This document shows, one piece after another, positions 1 to 8,974 of a DNA stretch of 52,104 nt; positions within the stretch are counted from its first letter, which is position 1; each line of letters begins with the position of its first letter. The position numbers and the translations under genes are program-made. The DNA is from Lichenibacterium dinghuense (lineage in GTDB: Bacteria; Pseudomonadota; Alphaproteobacteria; Rhizobiales; Beijerinckiaceae), in NCBI RefSeq assembly GCF_021730615.1, contig NZ_JAJLMN010000005.1, forward strand, positions 1-52,104, read 5' to 3'. The notes below the pieces were generated by a model. The model ran no database searches. It had not been told where the DNA came from and saw only the letters and a program-made list of their open reading frames with translations.

Positions 1-328
1 CGTAGCCCTGCCCCTCGCTGTGCGACACGCCGCCATTGGCGTTGTCGATGATGCGGCCGTCCGGCGAAACGAAGCTCGCCCGATAGGCCGACCATTGCGA
101 CCTGAACCAGCTCTTGGCGGCCCGCCTCACGGCGCCGTCGCTGCCCCCTCCGGCCACCTCCGGGCCCGAGAGTCCTGCAAGATGCGTGAGCCCTGCTGTG
201 CTTGACGGAGCTGAGACGGTCGCAGTGCCTGGTCCGTTCGGCACCTCGACGGGGGCCGCCACGGCTGGCCCCGCGCCGAGGAGACTGCAGGACAACAGCA
301 GGGTCCGGAGACGAAGGGACGGGCTCAC
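1..328 (-). CDS. bcsZ: Cellulase BcsZ (GH8), N-terminal part
   Basis: N-terminal 109 codons of a GH8 endo-beta-1,4-glucanase, the periplasmic cellulase of cellulose synthase operons. A GTG start at 328 overlaps the bcsB stop (GTGA), which signals translational coupling. A signal peptide (LRLRTLLLSCSLLGAGPAVA) comes first, then a low-complexity linker, then the GH8 start with FVSPDGRIIDNANGG and SHSEGQGYG. The Glu of SEGQG is the family's general acid. The frame leaves position 1 after the first base of a Gly codon and continues exactly into the minus strand at 52104, giving YGLLLALAADDP, as expected for BcsZ. The gene is therefore whole on a circular molecule (392 aa). Identification is by motif recall. 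Confidence 0.93.
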   Translation of the reverse strand, partial: MSPSLRLRTLLLSCSLLGAGPAVAAPVEVPNGPGTATVSAPSSTAGLTHLAGLSGPEVAGGGSDGAVRRAAKSWFRSQWSAYRASFVSPDGRIIDNANGGVSHSEGQGY

Positions 329-2598
329 TTCGTCCCCGAGCGTCGGATCAGGGCATGGGTCGACAGACCCAGGATCGTCATCAGAAGCATGAGGAAGGCG
401 AGGCTCAGCTCGATGTGGTTCGACACGAGGCCGCCGAGGATCGGCCGGACGTCGGACAGGACGAGGTGGTCGGGCGCGACGTAGAGCACGCGCGACGGCT
501 GGATCGAGGCCATGCGGCCATCCGCGAGGTCGAGGCTGACGGCCTGCCCGTCGAGGTCGCCCCAGCGCCCGTCGGACACGAGGCGCGTGAGCCCGTCGCG
601 CAGCGTCGGCGCGTCGGCCGCGGTCACGACGAGCCACTGGGCGGAACTGGCCGTGAAGCGCGGCAGGCTGATCCCGCCCGCCCCGGCATCCTGCGGCCGC
701 GGGGCGAGGGCCGTCACCACGAGCGAGCGGGCCGACACGGGCACGGTGCGTGCGTCGCGGTCCACGCCGAAGAAGAAGCCCTGCCGCCGGAGTAGGCGCT
801 GCGCTTCTCCCGCCCAGTGACGGAGATCCCCGCTCCCTGCAGCCCTCACGACGCCCTGTCCGGCCGTGCTCTGATCGTCCTGCCCGGCCCCGTTCGTTTC
901 GACCTTCGACGCGGGTTCGGCGGCGTTCGCCATCTCGGCCCGAACCTCGCCGCGCAGGTCGGCCGGCAGCTCGTTGAAGGATGAGACGACGATGCCGGGC
1001 GCGGCGTCGGCGGCCGGCGCCCCGAGATGGACGGCGATCCTTTCGAGCCCGCGATGCTCGGCCGCACGGTTGGCCATCACGGTGAGCGCGGGGCCGACCG
1101 ACGCCGCGCCGGTCCCCGGCAGGTAAAGGTCGACCGCGGTGCCGTCCCCGCGGCGCCCGTCGGCCATGGCGCCTGGGATCTGCGGTATGGTGCCGAGGTG
1201 GGCGAAGCTCGGGAAGACGATCTCGGACGTCTTCCCGAGCGTGAACCTGACGTCGTTCGCCATGGCGGTGGTGTCGCATTGCCGGTCCGCCGCAGTCGAC
1301 GTGATGGCCTCGATCTCGACGGCGTTGCGGCCGGGGTGAAAGAAGCGCAGCGGCAGGTCGACGGTCTCGTGATCGAGCAGGCCGCCGCGGTCGGGCCCGA
1401 GGCGGAGCGACGACACAAGGGCGCCGTTGACGCGGAACACGAGGTCGCTGCCCGGGTCGAGGCTCGCAGCGTAGGATCCGTCGATCAGCACCTGGGCCTT
1501 GTCGTAGTTCGCAGGGTAGAAGTCGCTCGGCAGCACGACGTCGAGGGCGGAAGCGAAGCGACGCCCCGAGAAGCTCTCGGTCGGAAGGCCGAGCGACGCG
1601 AAGGAGCGGCGTTCTTCCCCGGCGACGATCATCTCGCCGGCCGGGCTCGGCGGGGGCAGGCCCGCGCCGCTCGCCGCGAAGGCCACGATCTGCCGGTCGA
1701 GGTCGGCGTCGTCGGTGCCCGACAGCGCCACGACGAGGCGGTCGGTGTTCGCGTCTCGGGCCAGGGTGACTCCGTCCTCGCGCCCCAGGATGCGCAGGTT
1801 GCGCGTCGCCTCGTCGCGGGTGCCCGCGGACTCAATCACGACGTCGAACCCGGCCCCGCGGCCGCCTCCTTCGTCCGTCTCCACGATCGGGCGCACCAGC
1901 CCCGCGCGCTGCACGAGTGCGTCGATGAAGAGCGAGGCCCGCTCGATCGCGCCGGCGTCTCCACTGTCCGGGATCCGCAGCGCGATCCGCGTCGTGCCGT
2001 CCGCGGCCAGAGCCTCGGCAGCGATGTCGCTGATCGAGCGCGATCCGCCCCAGGGAGCCGTTGGCACGACAAAGCCGGTCTGGGCCGGATCGAGCAGCGT
2101 CCAGAGTTCGTAGGTCGCTGCGACCGAGCAGTCGACGCGGTGCGCCATGGCGACCGACACCTCGACTGTGTTGAAGCCGGGGACGAGCACGCCGGGCGGG
2201 ATCGCCACGGGAGTGATGGACAGGCCCTCGGACGACCGCGCCGGCAGCGTCGCCAGGGCGCGCCCGTTAACCGACAGCTTCAGGGTCGACCGTTCCGGCA
2301 GGAGGGCGACGGCGTTCTTCAGCGCGAGCTGAAACACTTTTGCACGCTCCACCTCGCCGCGCCCGAGATAGATCGAGAAGGTGCGGTGGCTGAGTTCACC
2401 CCGGAAGGTCAGCTGCTCCTGCCCGGCCGGCAGGTGCTTCAAGGCCAGCGCGGGGGCGGGCGCAACGACGAGCGCGGGGGCGGGCGCAACGACGGCTGGG
2501 GCCGGGGTGGCGGGTGCCGCCATGGCCGTGGGAGTGCCGGCGAGGACGGCCGCGACGGCGGCCGACACTCTCGTCAGAGACTTGTGGGAGAGGATCAT
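325..2598 (-). CDS. bcsB: Cellulose synthase regulatory subunit BcsB
   Basis: 757-aa periplasmic, membrane-anchored partner of BcsA, which guides the emerging glucan across the periplasm. A signal peptide (to about residue 28, AAVLAGTPTAMAA) is followed by a Pro/Ala-rich linker with repeated APAPAL units. Two carbohydrate-binding/flavodoxin-like halves follow, with typical BcsB strings such as ERSTLKLSVNGRALATLP, VPGFNTVEVSV and FFHPGRNAVEIEA. A single C-terminal transmembrane helix (LSLAFLMLLMTILGLSTHAL) ends in RRSGTK; in the family this helix packs on BcsA. It begins 40 nt after bcsA and overlaps bcsZ by 4 bp. Length and order fit the family. The repeated linker is the only unusual part. 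Confidence 0.93.
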   Translation of the reverse strand: MILSHKSLTRVSAAVAAVLAGTPTAMAAPATPAPAVVAPAPALVVAPAPALALKHLPAGQEQLTFRGELSHRTFSIYLGRGEVERAKVFQLALKNAVALLPERSTLKLSVNGRALATLPARSSEGLSITPVAIPPGVLVPGFNTVEVSVAMAHRVDCSVAATYELWTLLDPAQTGFVVPTAPWGGSRSISDIAAEALAADGTTRIALRIPDSGDAGAIERASLFIDALVQRAGLVRPIVETDEGGGRGAGFDVVIESAGTRDEATRNLRILGREDGVTLARDANTDRLVVALSGTDDADLDRQIVAFAASGAGLPPPSPAGEMIVAGEERRSFASLGLPTESFSGRRFASALDVVLPSDFYPANYDKAQVLIDGSYAASLDPGSDLVFRVNGALVSSLRLGPDRGGLLDHETVDLPLRFFHPGRNAVEIEAITSTAADRQCDTTAMANDVRFTLGKTSEIVFPSFAHLGTIPQIPGAMADGRRGDGTAVDLYLPGTGAASVGPALTVMANRAAEHRGLERIAVHLGAPAADAAPGIVVSSFNELPADLRGEVRAEMANAAEPASKVETNGAGQDDQSTAGQGVVRAAGSGDLRHWAGEAQRLLRRQGFFFGVDRDARTVPVSARSLVVTALAPRPQDAGAGGISLPRFTASSAQWLVVTAADAPTLRDGLTRLVSDGRWGDLDGQAVSLDLADGRMASIQPSRVLYVAPDHLVLSDVRPILGGLVSNHIELSLAFLMLLMTILGLSTHALIRRSGTK

Positions 2599-2638
2599 GG
2601 TCGAGCTCGCTCGTGGTCGGGGGACGACGGCTCCGCCA

Positions 2639-4822
2639 TCAGATGGCGGAGGTTTCGGTCGGTGACGTCACGCGGGACGGGGCGGGCGTGGAGCGGCGTA
2701 GGAGAGCGTAGACGAAGCCCCGGACGATCTGCGATGCCCACCAGCGGGCGAACATCGCGGTTCCGCCGATCAGACCGAGGTGGCGATAGCCCGCACTTCG
2801 GTGGGCGTAGACGGGCGCAATGTCGGAGAACACGACTTTGGCGATGATGCGGAAGCGGTCGCTCTGCGAGCCGTAGAATTTGAGGCCGAAGCCGCGCCCC
2901 CCTTCGAGGGTCCGGCGGCCGGCCGCCACCACTGAGGTCTCGAGGACGGGACCGCCGTCGTCGTCGGCGAGGCGCAGCGTCGCCATCGTCCGCGCCGGCA
3001 GCTGGACCGCGCCGAGGGTGCGGACGCGCAGGCCGCCGAAGGACATGTCGTCAATGACGACCGGCACCTCCTCCTGGCCCACGACGAGGCTCGCCCGGAG
3101 CTGGCTCGCCACACGCGGCATGCTGCGCCGCTCGCGGCGCTCCGACACGGCCCCGAGGGCGATCCCGGTGAGGACCAGGTTCAGGCCGCTCCACACACCG
3201 ACGACGGTGATGAGATCGCGGGCGTTGGGCTCGTGCACGAACCTGTAGCCTAGGAAAGCCATGCTGGCCGCCACCAAACCGAAGATCGCGAAATAGGGCC
3301 AGGCGAAGGACGACAGCCGGTCCTCGTCGAGCGTCTGACCCTTGGCCGTGACGTTGAAGCTCGGGCGGCGGGGGGCCAGAAAGACGCTGATCACGGCCCG
3401 GAACAGCATGACGGACTGGATGTACTCGTAGAGGTCGGACGTCCAGGGCCAGCGGAATCGACCGAAAATGTAGCTCTGAATCAGCAGCGCAGAGAGCATA
3501 TATGTGACAGTATAGGACAGAAACTCCTGTCCGTTAGCGATATATATTTTCATTCCGAAGAATATAAACAGCATGGGGGCAAAGATGAACACCATCCGCG
3601 ACAGCGGGAACAGCCAGAACATGCTACTCGACAGATAGCAGAGGCGCTGTGCCAGGGTCAGGCCCTGCTTAAAGAGGGGGTTCTTGAGCAGAAGGATCTG
3701 CACCATGCCCTGGCACCACCGGGAGCGCTGGCCGATGAAGGATTCGAAAGTTTCAGGCTGGAGCCCCGCGATCATCGGCTTGTCGACGTAGAGGCTGTTC
3801 CAGCCGCGCGAATGGAGCTCGAGCGCGCTTTCGGCGTCTTCCGTGATCGACGAGCCGTGGAAGCCCCCGACCTGCTCCAGGGCGGCCCGGCGCAGCAGCG
3901 CAGCCGAACCGCAGAAGAAGGCCGCGTTCCACTTGTCGAGCCCCTTCTGCACGAGGCCGTAGAACATCTCGTTCTCCGCCGGCAGCCCGGCGGCGGCGAC
4001 GTTCTTCTCGATCGGGTCGGGGTTGAGAAAGAAGTGCGGGGTCTGGACGAGGAACAGCTTCTCGTCGGCGTCGAAGAACCCGACGGTTTCCGACAGGAAG
4101 TCCCGGGCGGGCACGTGATCGGCGTCGAACACGGCGACGATATCGCCGTCGCTGTGGGCCAAGCCGTTGTTGAGGTTGCCGGCCTTGGCGTGAGAGTTCT
4201 CCTCGCGGGCGAGATAGCGGACGCCGAGCTCGGCGCAGAGCGCCTGCATGTCGCGGCGTCGATTCGCGGCGCGCGCGGCCGCGACCGGATCGTCCGAGTT
4301 GAGCTTTTGGTCGGTGCCGCCGTCGTCGAGCAGGAAGACGTTGAGCTTGCCCGCTGGATAGGTCATCCGCTTCGCGGCCGCGAGGGTCGGCGCCACGATC
4401 TCGATGCTTTCGTTGTAGGACGGCACGAAGACGTCGACCGTCGGCGCCGCCTCGTCGGCGAGTTGCGGCGCCCTCGGGCGATCGATCGGATCGGCGACGG
4501 TGAACAGGCTCAGGAACATCATGGCGACGCAATAGAGTTCGGCCATGACGAGCACCGAGCCGGCGATGAAGTCCGCCGGGGACTGGAACGACGGGATTGT
4601 GCTCGACAAACGCCAGAAGACGTAGCGCAGGATGACGAAGGTGCCGAGACCCAGGAACACGGCCCGCCAGGGTCCACGCAGGTTAAGCACTTTCATCGCC
4701 ATCATTGCGACGAGCGCCGTAGCCGCGATGGCGAGTTGGGCTTCGACGCCGAGAGGCAGACCAGCAAGCAGCAGCATGACGCCACTCGACATGATCCAGA
4801 GCAACAGGATCGTCGCTTTCAT
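2639..4822 (-). CDS. bcsA: Cellulose synthase catalytic subunit BcsA (c-di-GMP activated)
   Basis: 727-aa inner-membrane GT2 synthase that polymerises UDP-glucose and exports cellulose. N-terminal membrane helices (about 1-110) precede the GT domain, which has all catalytic marks: LLDDGG (164-169), FDADH (232-236), ITEDAE (TED at 327-329) and QRSRW (365-369). More helices follow at about 385-480 and 505-560. The C-terminal PilZ domain shows an Arg-rich c-di-GMP motif (ERRERRSMPR) and DMSFGG, so activity should depend on c-di-GMP. The ATG at 4822 has an AAGGAT Shine-Dalgarno seven bases upstream. First gene of bcsA-bcsB-bcsZ-TPR. No bcsC porin or bcsQ-type gene lies beside it. Confidence 0.95.
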   Translation of the reverse strand: MKATILLLWIMSSGVMLLLAGLPLGVEAQLAIAATALVAMMAMKVLNLRGPWRAVFLGLGTFVILRYVFWRLSSTIPSFQSPADFIAGSVLVMAELYCVAMMFLSLFTVADPIDRPRAPQLADEAAPTVDVFVPSYNESIEIVAPTLAAAKRMTYPAGKLNVFLLDDGGTDQKLNSDDPVAAARAANRRRDMQALCAELGVRYLAREENSHAKAGNLNNGLAHSDGDIVAVFDADHVPARDFLSETVGFFDADEKLFLVQTPHFFLNPDPIEKNVAAAGLPAENEMFYGLVQKGLDKWNAAFFCGSAALLRRAALEQVGGFHGSSITEDAESALELHSRGWNSLYVDKPMIAGLQPETFESFIGQRSRWCQGMVQILLLKNPLFKQGLTLAQRLCYLSSSMFWLFPLSRMVFIFAPMLFIFFGMKIYIANGQEFLSYTVTYMLSALLIQSYIFGRFRWPWTSDLYEYIQSVMLFRAVISVFLAPRRPSFNVTAKGQTLDEDRLSSFAWPYFAIFGLVAASMAFLGYRFVHEPNARDLITVVGVWSGLNLVLTGIALGAVSERRERRSMPRVASQLRASLVVGQEEVPVVIDDMSFGGLRVRTLGAVQLPARTMATLRLADDDGGPVLETSVVAAGRRTLEGGRGFGLKFYGSQSDRFRIIAKVVFSDIAPVYAHRSAGYRHLGLIGGTAMFARWWASQIVRGFVYALLRRSTPAPSRVTSPTETSAI

Positions 4823-5136
4823 GAGGTATCCTTAAAGGAAACGATCAAGCGTGAAGATCGGACGCGCGGGATATGCGCTTCTCACTGGAGCTCTGACGTT
4901 TTTCGCTCTCGATTTCTACCGAAAACAGTGTAAACAATCCCTCGATTGAAAAACTTGGATAACGGACGGACCTCGTAGTAGCGGGGTGCAGGCCTGACTG
5001 GAAAGATCGCGCTCTTCACTTCCTTAAGAAGCTAGGAGGGTGCATGCGGCCTGCGGCAAGCTGGTGAAGCAAATTGGGGCAGATTCGGCTACCTCTGAAG
5101 CAGGTTGTCGAGAAATAGTACGTTTGGTGAAGAATT
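4823..5136. other. Intergenic leader between bcsA and recombinase 1
   Basis: No gene is supported here. The bases next to bcsA hold its ribosome binding site. The region is less GC-rich than its surroundings and contains runs such as tttttttgaga near 5150, so it should hold the bcs operon promoter, but I cannot pick convincing -35/-10 boxes. The convergent recombinase gene ends at its right border. Confidence 0.5.
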
Positions 5137-5820
5137 CTACGGCAGTTTTTTTGAGACGTTCGGAACTTGGGACATAAGCGACACGTCGGCTTCAGGCTGG
5201 TCCATCGTGGCGGCGTTCAGCCGCTTTCTGACCTTCGCGATCGTCCCCTTGCTGCATCCCAAGGCGCCCTGGATCTGCTGCCAGGACGAGCCGGTCCGCA
5301 GCATGGTGGCGATGCCCTCGTTCCGGGCCGCGTTCTCGCGCCGGCCCTTGTAGACGCCCGCGGCCTTCGCCTTGGCTGTGCCCTCGGCCTGCCGTCGGCG
5401 GCGGTCCTCGTAGTCCTTGCGCGCGACGGCGGCCAGGACATCGAGCATCATGGCGTTGACGGCAGCGAACATGCGGCCGGTGAACTCGTCGGTCGGGACA
5501 GCGACGGTCCACGACGTCGGCAGGTCGAGGGCGACGATGCGGACCTCACGCATTAGGATTTCAGCTCGGAGGCGATACCAGTCGGCTTCTGTCAGGCGAG
5601 ACAGGCGATCCACCTGTTCGATGAGCAACATGTCACCAGGCTCACAGTCGGCGAGCAGGCGGAATAGCTCCGGCCGTGCCAGCTTCGCCCCGCTCTCGTT
5701 CTCGACATAGCGAGCTGCGATGGCCAGGCCGTGCTCTGCCGCGAAGGCGTCGAGGCGAGCACGCGCCCGAAGCGCGTCCTGCTCGACGGTCGAGGCTCGG
5801 AGATAGGCGCGCACGATCAT
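5137..5820 (-). CDS. Serine recombinase 1 (resolvase/invertase family)
   Basis: 227-aa serine recombinase. The N-terminal catalytic domain starts IVRAYLRAS, with the nucleophile Ser in YLRAS, followed by EQVDRLSRL, the conserved region around the active-site Arg. The C-terminal part holds a Hin-like helix-turn-helix (GIATMLRTGSSWQQIQGALG). The start is the ATG at 5820, nine bases after GGAG. It is a close paralogue of the gene at 47250-47903, including promoter and leader, but diverges at the 3' end (extra tail MSQVPNVSKKLP). It points toward the bcs operon. Likely role: site-specific inversion or resolution on the plasmid; substrates are inferred only. Confidence 0.88.
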   Translation of the reverse strand: MIVRAYLRASTVEQDALRARARLDAFAAEHGLAIAARYVENESGAKLARPELFRLLADCEPGDMLLIEQVDRLSRLTEADWYRLRAEILMREVRIVALDLPTSWTVAVPTDEFTGRMFAAVNAMMLDVLAAVARKDYEDRRRRQAEGTAKAKAAGVYKGRRENAARNEGIATMLRTGSSWQQIQGALGCSKGTIAKVRKRLNAATMDQPEADVSLMSQVPNVSKKLP

Positions 5821-5847
5821 GGACCACCACTCCACTTAAGGTGGTCT

Positions 5848-5876
5848 ACTATGAAAAGTCTATTTTGGTCAGTCAA
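5848..5876 (-). promoter_or_regulatory. Promoter of serine recombinase 1
   Basis: On the minus strand TTGACT (5876-5871) is followed after 17 nt by CATAGT (5853-5848). The same arrangement, TTGACA-17-CATAGT, is conserved before recombinase 2. Downstream, GACCACC and GGTGGTC form inverted arms around the TGGAG Shine-Dalgarno. Confidence 0.6.
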
Positions 5877-5905
5877 GCGCCACCATGGTAGACTCGCTAG
5901 GGGCG

Positions 5906-5933
5906 GTTCGCTTGGGGCATACTCAAAGCGAAC
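5906..5933. repeat. 28-bp palindrome, copy 1
   Basis: Imperfect inverted repeat with arms GTTCGCTT and AAGCGAAC around a central gcatac. It lies upstream of recombinase 1. Related copies lie at 7843-7872, 44667-44694 and 47136-47163, with a core-only copy at 44572-44583. A 28-bp palindrome with a central dinucleotide matches the size of a serine recombinase crossover site, but it could also be an operator. Confidence 0.65.
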
Positions 5934-5977
5934 TAGACTTTAAGACCATGGCCGCAACGGCCACCGTCGAGCGTCTA

Positions 5978-6232
5978 TTAAGGCGTTCGGGCGGGTTCAT
6001 CGACCGCGCCAGCTTCAAGCGTCAGACGTGCCCGATATACGATCCGGTCTGGCGGGCAACGGACTTCCGCGACGATTTCGTGATGGTCGCCGTCCGGTAG
6101 CTCGGCGCGAGCGATGTCAGGCAGCAGGCCAATCGCATAGAGACGAGCATCGTCTGGGCCGGGCAGATCATGACCTGTCGGGTCCGACGCTAGCTTTTGG
6201 TTGTGGGTGACGTCGAAAAAATACCTTAGCAC
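5978..6232 (-). CDS. DUF6894-type small protein
   Basis: 84-aa protein starting LRYFFDVTHN, the opening pattern (RYFFD) of the small DUF6894 family common in Rhizobiales, with the later IVYRARLTLEAG strand. GTG at 6232 is chosen because AAGGCGA precedes it; an upstream in-frame ATG at 6268 would add 12 residues. Function of the family is unknown. Other likely members on this plasmid are at 28347 and 44778. Confidence 0.6.
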   Translation of the reverse strand: MLRYFFDVTHNQKLASDPTGHDLPGPDDARLYAIGLLPDIARAELPDGDHHEIVAEVRCPPDRIVYRARLTLEAGAVDEPARTP

Positions 6233-6311
6233 GTTGCATTCGCCTTGTTTAAACTCGCATGACGGCAACTTTCATGATCTATTAAGGGCCCAATTTTTTC
6301 GAGCTATACAT

Positions 6312-7376
6312 CTACGACGCGACGACCCGAGAATCCTTTGGGTCTCGGATGCGGAAGTTATCGGTGATTCGGGATGAGAAGCGACTGAAGTGCTTCGGGA
6401 CCGTTTCCTTGAGGAATGTCAGGATCGCCTCCGCGAAGTCCTTGAATGTGGCATAGTACCGGTTGTGGGTGACGTTCTGGTGCATCACGCCCCAGAGCCG
6501 CTCGATCGGGTTGAGGTGAGGGCAGTAACTCGGGATGAAGTGAAGCACGATGCGCCGTCCCGGTTGCCTCATCCAATCCTGAACAGCACGGGCATGATGA
6601 TAGCGGGCGTTGTCCAGATAGACATGGATCCGACGCATCGTCGTGTAGGCGTTCTCGATGGAGGTCAGAAGCTCGATCGTGCTTTGCGCATCGACCGAAA
6701 GCACTTCCTTCATCCGCGTCGCGCCGGTCTCCAGGTCGATCACACCATGGATGTTCATGCGATCACGGCCCGACGCCGCAGGAACCGCGACGTCGGCGCC
6801 ACGCGGCATCCACACGCCCGCCGGTCGCGTCTGATGGGTCGGGTGAACGGCATCGCCGTAGACGATCGCTTCGTCGGCCCCAAGGCCGTTGCGGAGCCGC
6901 TCATGCTGCTCGATGAACGCTTCCTGCGCCGCAAGGTCGAGATGCGAGGGCACAAGGTCAGGCTTGCGCCAGACAAAATCCAGCGCCGCCATCAGCTTGA
7001 TCAAACCGGATCGCGTGTACGACATGCCATACGTCGTCCGGATGTGATGACCGATCGCGCGTGTCGACGCCGGAAGCGCCTCCGTGGCCCAGGCTTTCAG
7101 GGCCGTGAGCTGCTCCACCGTCAAGGCGCGGTGCCCGCCCGCCAAGTCGAAGCGCGCCAGAGCCGGTACGCCGCCCTCGCGATAAACCTTGAACCAGCTC
7201 CGGATCGTGTCGTCGTCCAGGAGGAGAGCCTCCGAAACCTGCTCGCAACTCCAGCCCTTGTCCAACAAAAGGATCGCGTTGGCGCGCCGGGCGACCCGAT
7301 GCTCCTCAAGCCCATCCCGCGCGATGCCCGTCAGCCGCGCACGATCGTCCTTGCTCAGGAAATGGCGCTTGATCAT
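6312..7376 (-). CDS. IS630 family transposase
   Basis: 354-aa transposase that looks full length. An N-terminal HTH region (about 1-60, WSCEQVSEALLLDDDTIRSWF) is followed by a second HTH/linker and a DDE domain with VYGDAVHPTH, HVYLDNARYHHA and HLNPIERLWG, which supply the three acidic residues. ATG at 7376 is preferred; GTG at 7382 is possible. The element ends are not clear: a 10-bp motif gctatacatc occurs as a direct repeat at 6303-6312 and 7436-7445 just outside the gene. Unlike the IS630 copy at 46032-47090 the reading frame is intact. Confidence 0.9.
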   Translation of the reverse strand: MIKRHFLSKDDRARLTGIARDGLEEHRVARRANAILLLDKGWSCEQVSEALLLDDDTIRSWFKVYREGGVPALARFDLAGGHRALTVEQLTALKAWATEALPASTRAIGHHIRTTYGMSYTRSGLIKLMAALDFVWRKPDLVPSHLDLAAQEAFIEQHERLRNGLGADEAIVYGDAVHPTHQTRPAGVWMPRGADVAVPAASGRDRMNIHGVIDLETGATRMKEVLSVDAQSTIELLTSIENAYTTMRRIHVYLDNARYHHARAVQDWMRQPGRRIVLHFIPSYCPHLNPIERLWGVMHQNVTHNRYYATFKDFAEAILTFLKETVPKHFSRFSSRITDNFRIRDPKDSRVVAS

Positions 7377-7510
7377 CGACACAAAACCGAATCGAAAGCG
7401 ACCCCGCCGTCAACCCCGCATCCTCACGGAATCGGGCTATACATCGCGTTGAGCCTGAAAATGTCATATCATATGCTGTAGCTTATGTGACCCTAAAGCC
7501 GGTGAGCGCC

Positions 7511-7795
7511 ATGGTCGGGCTAACAGCGGATATCTTTCACTTCCGGGAGCAGACAACTCCCGTCCCGACCGCTGCGCAGTTCCGTGCGGCCCGTGCAATG
7601 TTGGGTTGGTCGCTCGTCGATGTAGCCCGCGCGGCCCAGGTTTCCGTCTCAACCGTCCTGAACGTCGAAGGCCGAGGCGGTCACCTTTGTTCGGTTGGGG
7701 GCGCAAGAGCGGTCCAGACCGCGCTTGAAAAGACCGGCGTGCGCTTCATAACCGAGCAGGGCAGGGGTATCGGATTGCAGTTCAATCCCTCGTAA
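7511..7795 (+). CDS. Small HTH DNA-binding protein (plasmid HTH family, copy 1)
   Basis: 94-aa protein with an Xre-like helix-turn-helix: FRAARAMLGWSLVDVARAAQ then VSVSTVLNVEG, ending in the family tail (LEKTGVRFITEQGRGIGLQF). ATG at 7511 is preferred; an in-frame GTG at 7487 is possible. At least five relatives lie on this plasmid (17798, 30515, 30810, 31135, 34888). It lies between IS630 and the palindrome at 7843. A transcription regulator role is inferred. Confidence 0.7.
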   Translation: MVGLTADIFHFREQTTPVPTAAQFRAARAMLGWSLVDVARAAQVSVSTVLNVEGRGGHLCSVGGARAVQTALEKTGVRFITEQGRGIGLQFNPS

Positions 7796-7842
7796 TAAGC
7801 GACGCGGCGGGCAATTGCGGGTAGTTTCACCACATTTGTAAC

Positions 7843-7872
7843 GGTTCGATTAAGGTGTACCTAAAACGAACC
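7843..7872. repeat. 28/30-bp palindrome, copy 2
   Basis: Arms GGTTCG and CGAACC around taaggtgtaccta; the best preserved symmetry of the family. It lies 48 bp after the HTH gene at 7511-7795. Confidence 0.65.
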
Positions 7873-8321
7873 AGCCCCAATGCATGGCTCTGCGGGTCTA
7901 ACTAGGCGCCGGTTGGCTGATAGCGTTCCATAATGCGGCTTACCCGAACGTCCGGGCGGCCCGCCGGGCCGGCGCCGGCTGGCTGACCATGACACTATTC
8001 TACCCCGCCCGGGGCCAGCCGGCCACTTCATGCCATGGACGCAGGCCATGAGTGCGGTGCGCAGCGGCGGCGAGCGCGGCCTTGCAGGCCGCTTCAGCGG
8101 CAGCGATCCCCGACGCCATACAGCAGAAGGCCCTGACCTGCGTAAACGAGGCCGTGCAGATCTGCCCGGACGTGTTCACTACCGAGACCCCGGCCTCGCC
8201 TGCATGACGGGCAAGCTCCGCCGCGTGCGCACCTTCAAACACTCAACCGACTAAGGTTGCCCCAATCCGGCCGAGGTAGCTCGACGCTATTCCCTCTCCA
8301 CCTTCGCGAGAAAACGGTCCC
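7873..8321. other. Gene-poor stretch with a possible gene remnant
   Basis: Mostly without a convincing gene. In the plus frame 8051-8206 (GTG start) a 51-codon ORF encodes Ala-rich helix then IPDAIQQKALTCVNEAVQIC, which looks like protein and may be the 3' end of a decayed gene. Low support. Confidence 0.35.
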
Positions 8322-8780
8322 TCAGATCGCTCCCACGCACGCGAACACGACCTTGGGTCCGTCCTTCTGGATCAGCGTCCCGACCTTGATGTGCCGGTCG
8401 ATCGTGAACGACCAGGCGTCCTTGTAGCCGGAGCCGGGCGTGTTGAAGCCGCCCGTGAAGGCGATCGTGGTGTGCGACTTGAAATACCCGACCACGCCGC
8501 CGTCGTGCTTGGCATAGTCCTGCCACCGGTCCACGATGCCGACGATAGCCGCTGGCCCGGTCGGAGCCGAAAGGCTGAAGGCCTTCGTGGGCGCACACGG
8601 CATCAGGCCGGCGACGAAGCTCCCCGAGATGCAGCTCAGATCGCGCCCGGCATACCGCTGCGCCTTGAGCGAGATCGACACGGGAGCCTCATCCTGGGCC
8701 GTGCATCGGATTTGCTCCGCTTGCGCTGAAGTGGCGACCGCCATCAGGGTGACGATCGCGAGGGGGAAGCGCATGGACAT
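8322..8780 (-). CDS. Secreted protein of unknown function
   Basis: 152-aa protein with a clear signal peptide (MRFPLAIVTLMAVATSAQA, cleavage after AQA). The mature part has four Cys residues (IRCTAQ, LSCISG, MPCAPT, FACVGA) that could form disulfides in the periplasm, and a Gly/aromatic-rich centre (TGGFNTPGSGYKDAW). I do not recognise the family. Start: ATG at 8780 or 8774. It stands alone on the minus strand. Confidence 0.65.
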   Translation of the reverse strand: MSMRFPLAIVTLMAVATSAQAEQIRCTAQDEAPVSISLKAQRYAGRDLSCISGSFVAGLMPCAPTKAFSLSAPTGPAAIVGIVDRWQDYAKHDGGVVGYFKSHTTIAFTGGFNTPGSGYKDAWSFTIDRHIKVGTLIQKDGPKVVFACVGAI

Positions 8781-8836
8781 GTCTCGGCCGGCTGATCCCA
8801 GCACTTCAACGCGGTGAGCTTGCGCGGGGACTGAAC

Positions 8837-8974
8837 CTACCGCGGCCAGAGCGCCCCGAGCGTCGGACCGATCAGGAGCACGACGCTGGCCAGGGCCATG
8901 AAGCACTGAGCCCAGCTTGGAGGCGCGATCGTCGTATGATCGGTTCCGCGTCGGGCCTGCGCTGTGTCGCTCAT
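8837..8974 (-). CDS. Small single-span membrane protein
   Basis: 45-aa ORF: a polar N-terminus (MSDTAQARRG) followed by one hydrophobic helix (CFMALASVVLLIGPTLGALW). GGAG lies eight bases before the ATG. No family is recognised. Confidence 0.5.
   Translation of the reverse strand: MSDTAQARRGTDHTTIAPPSWAQCFMALASVVLLIGPTLGALWPR

Noticed and set aside
1027-2847. Long plus-strand ORF (606 aa) opposite bcsB
   Set aside because: Antisense shadow of bcsB in high-GC sequence; composition rich in Arg/Gly/His without domain signals.
6303-7445. gctatacatc repeats as IS630 target duplication
   Set aside because: IS630 duplicates TA only; a 10-bp direct repeat with no inverted ends is not enough to set the borders.
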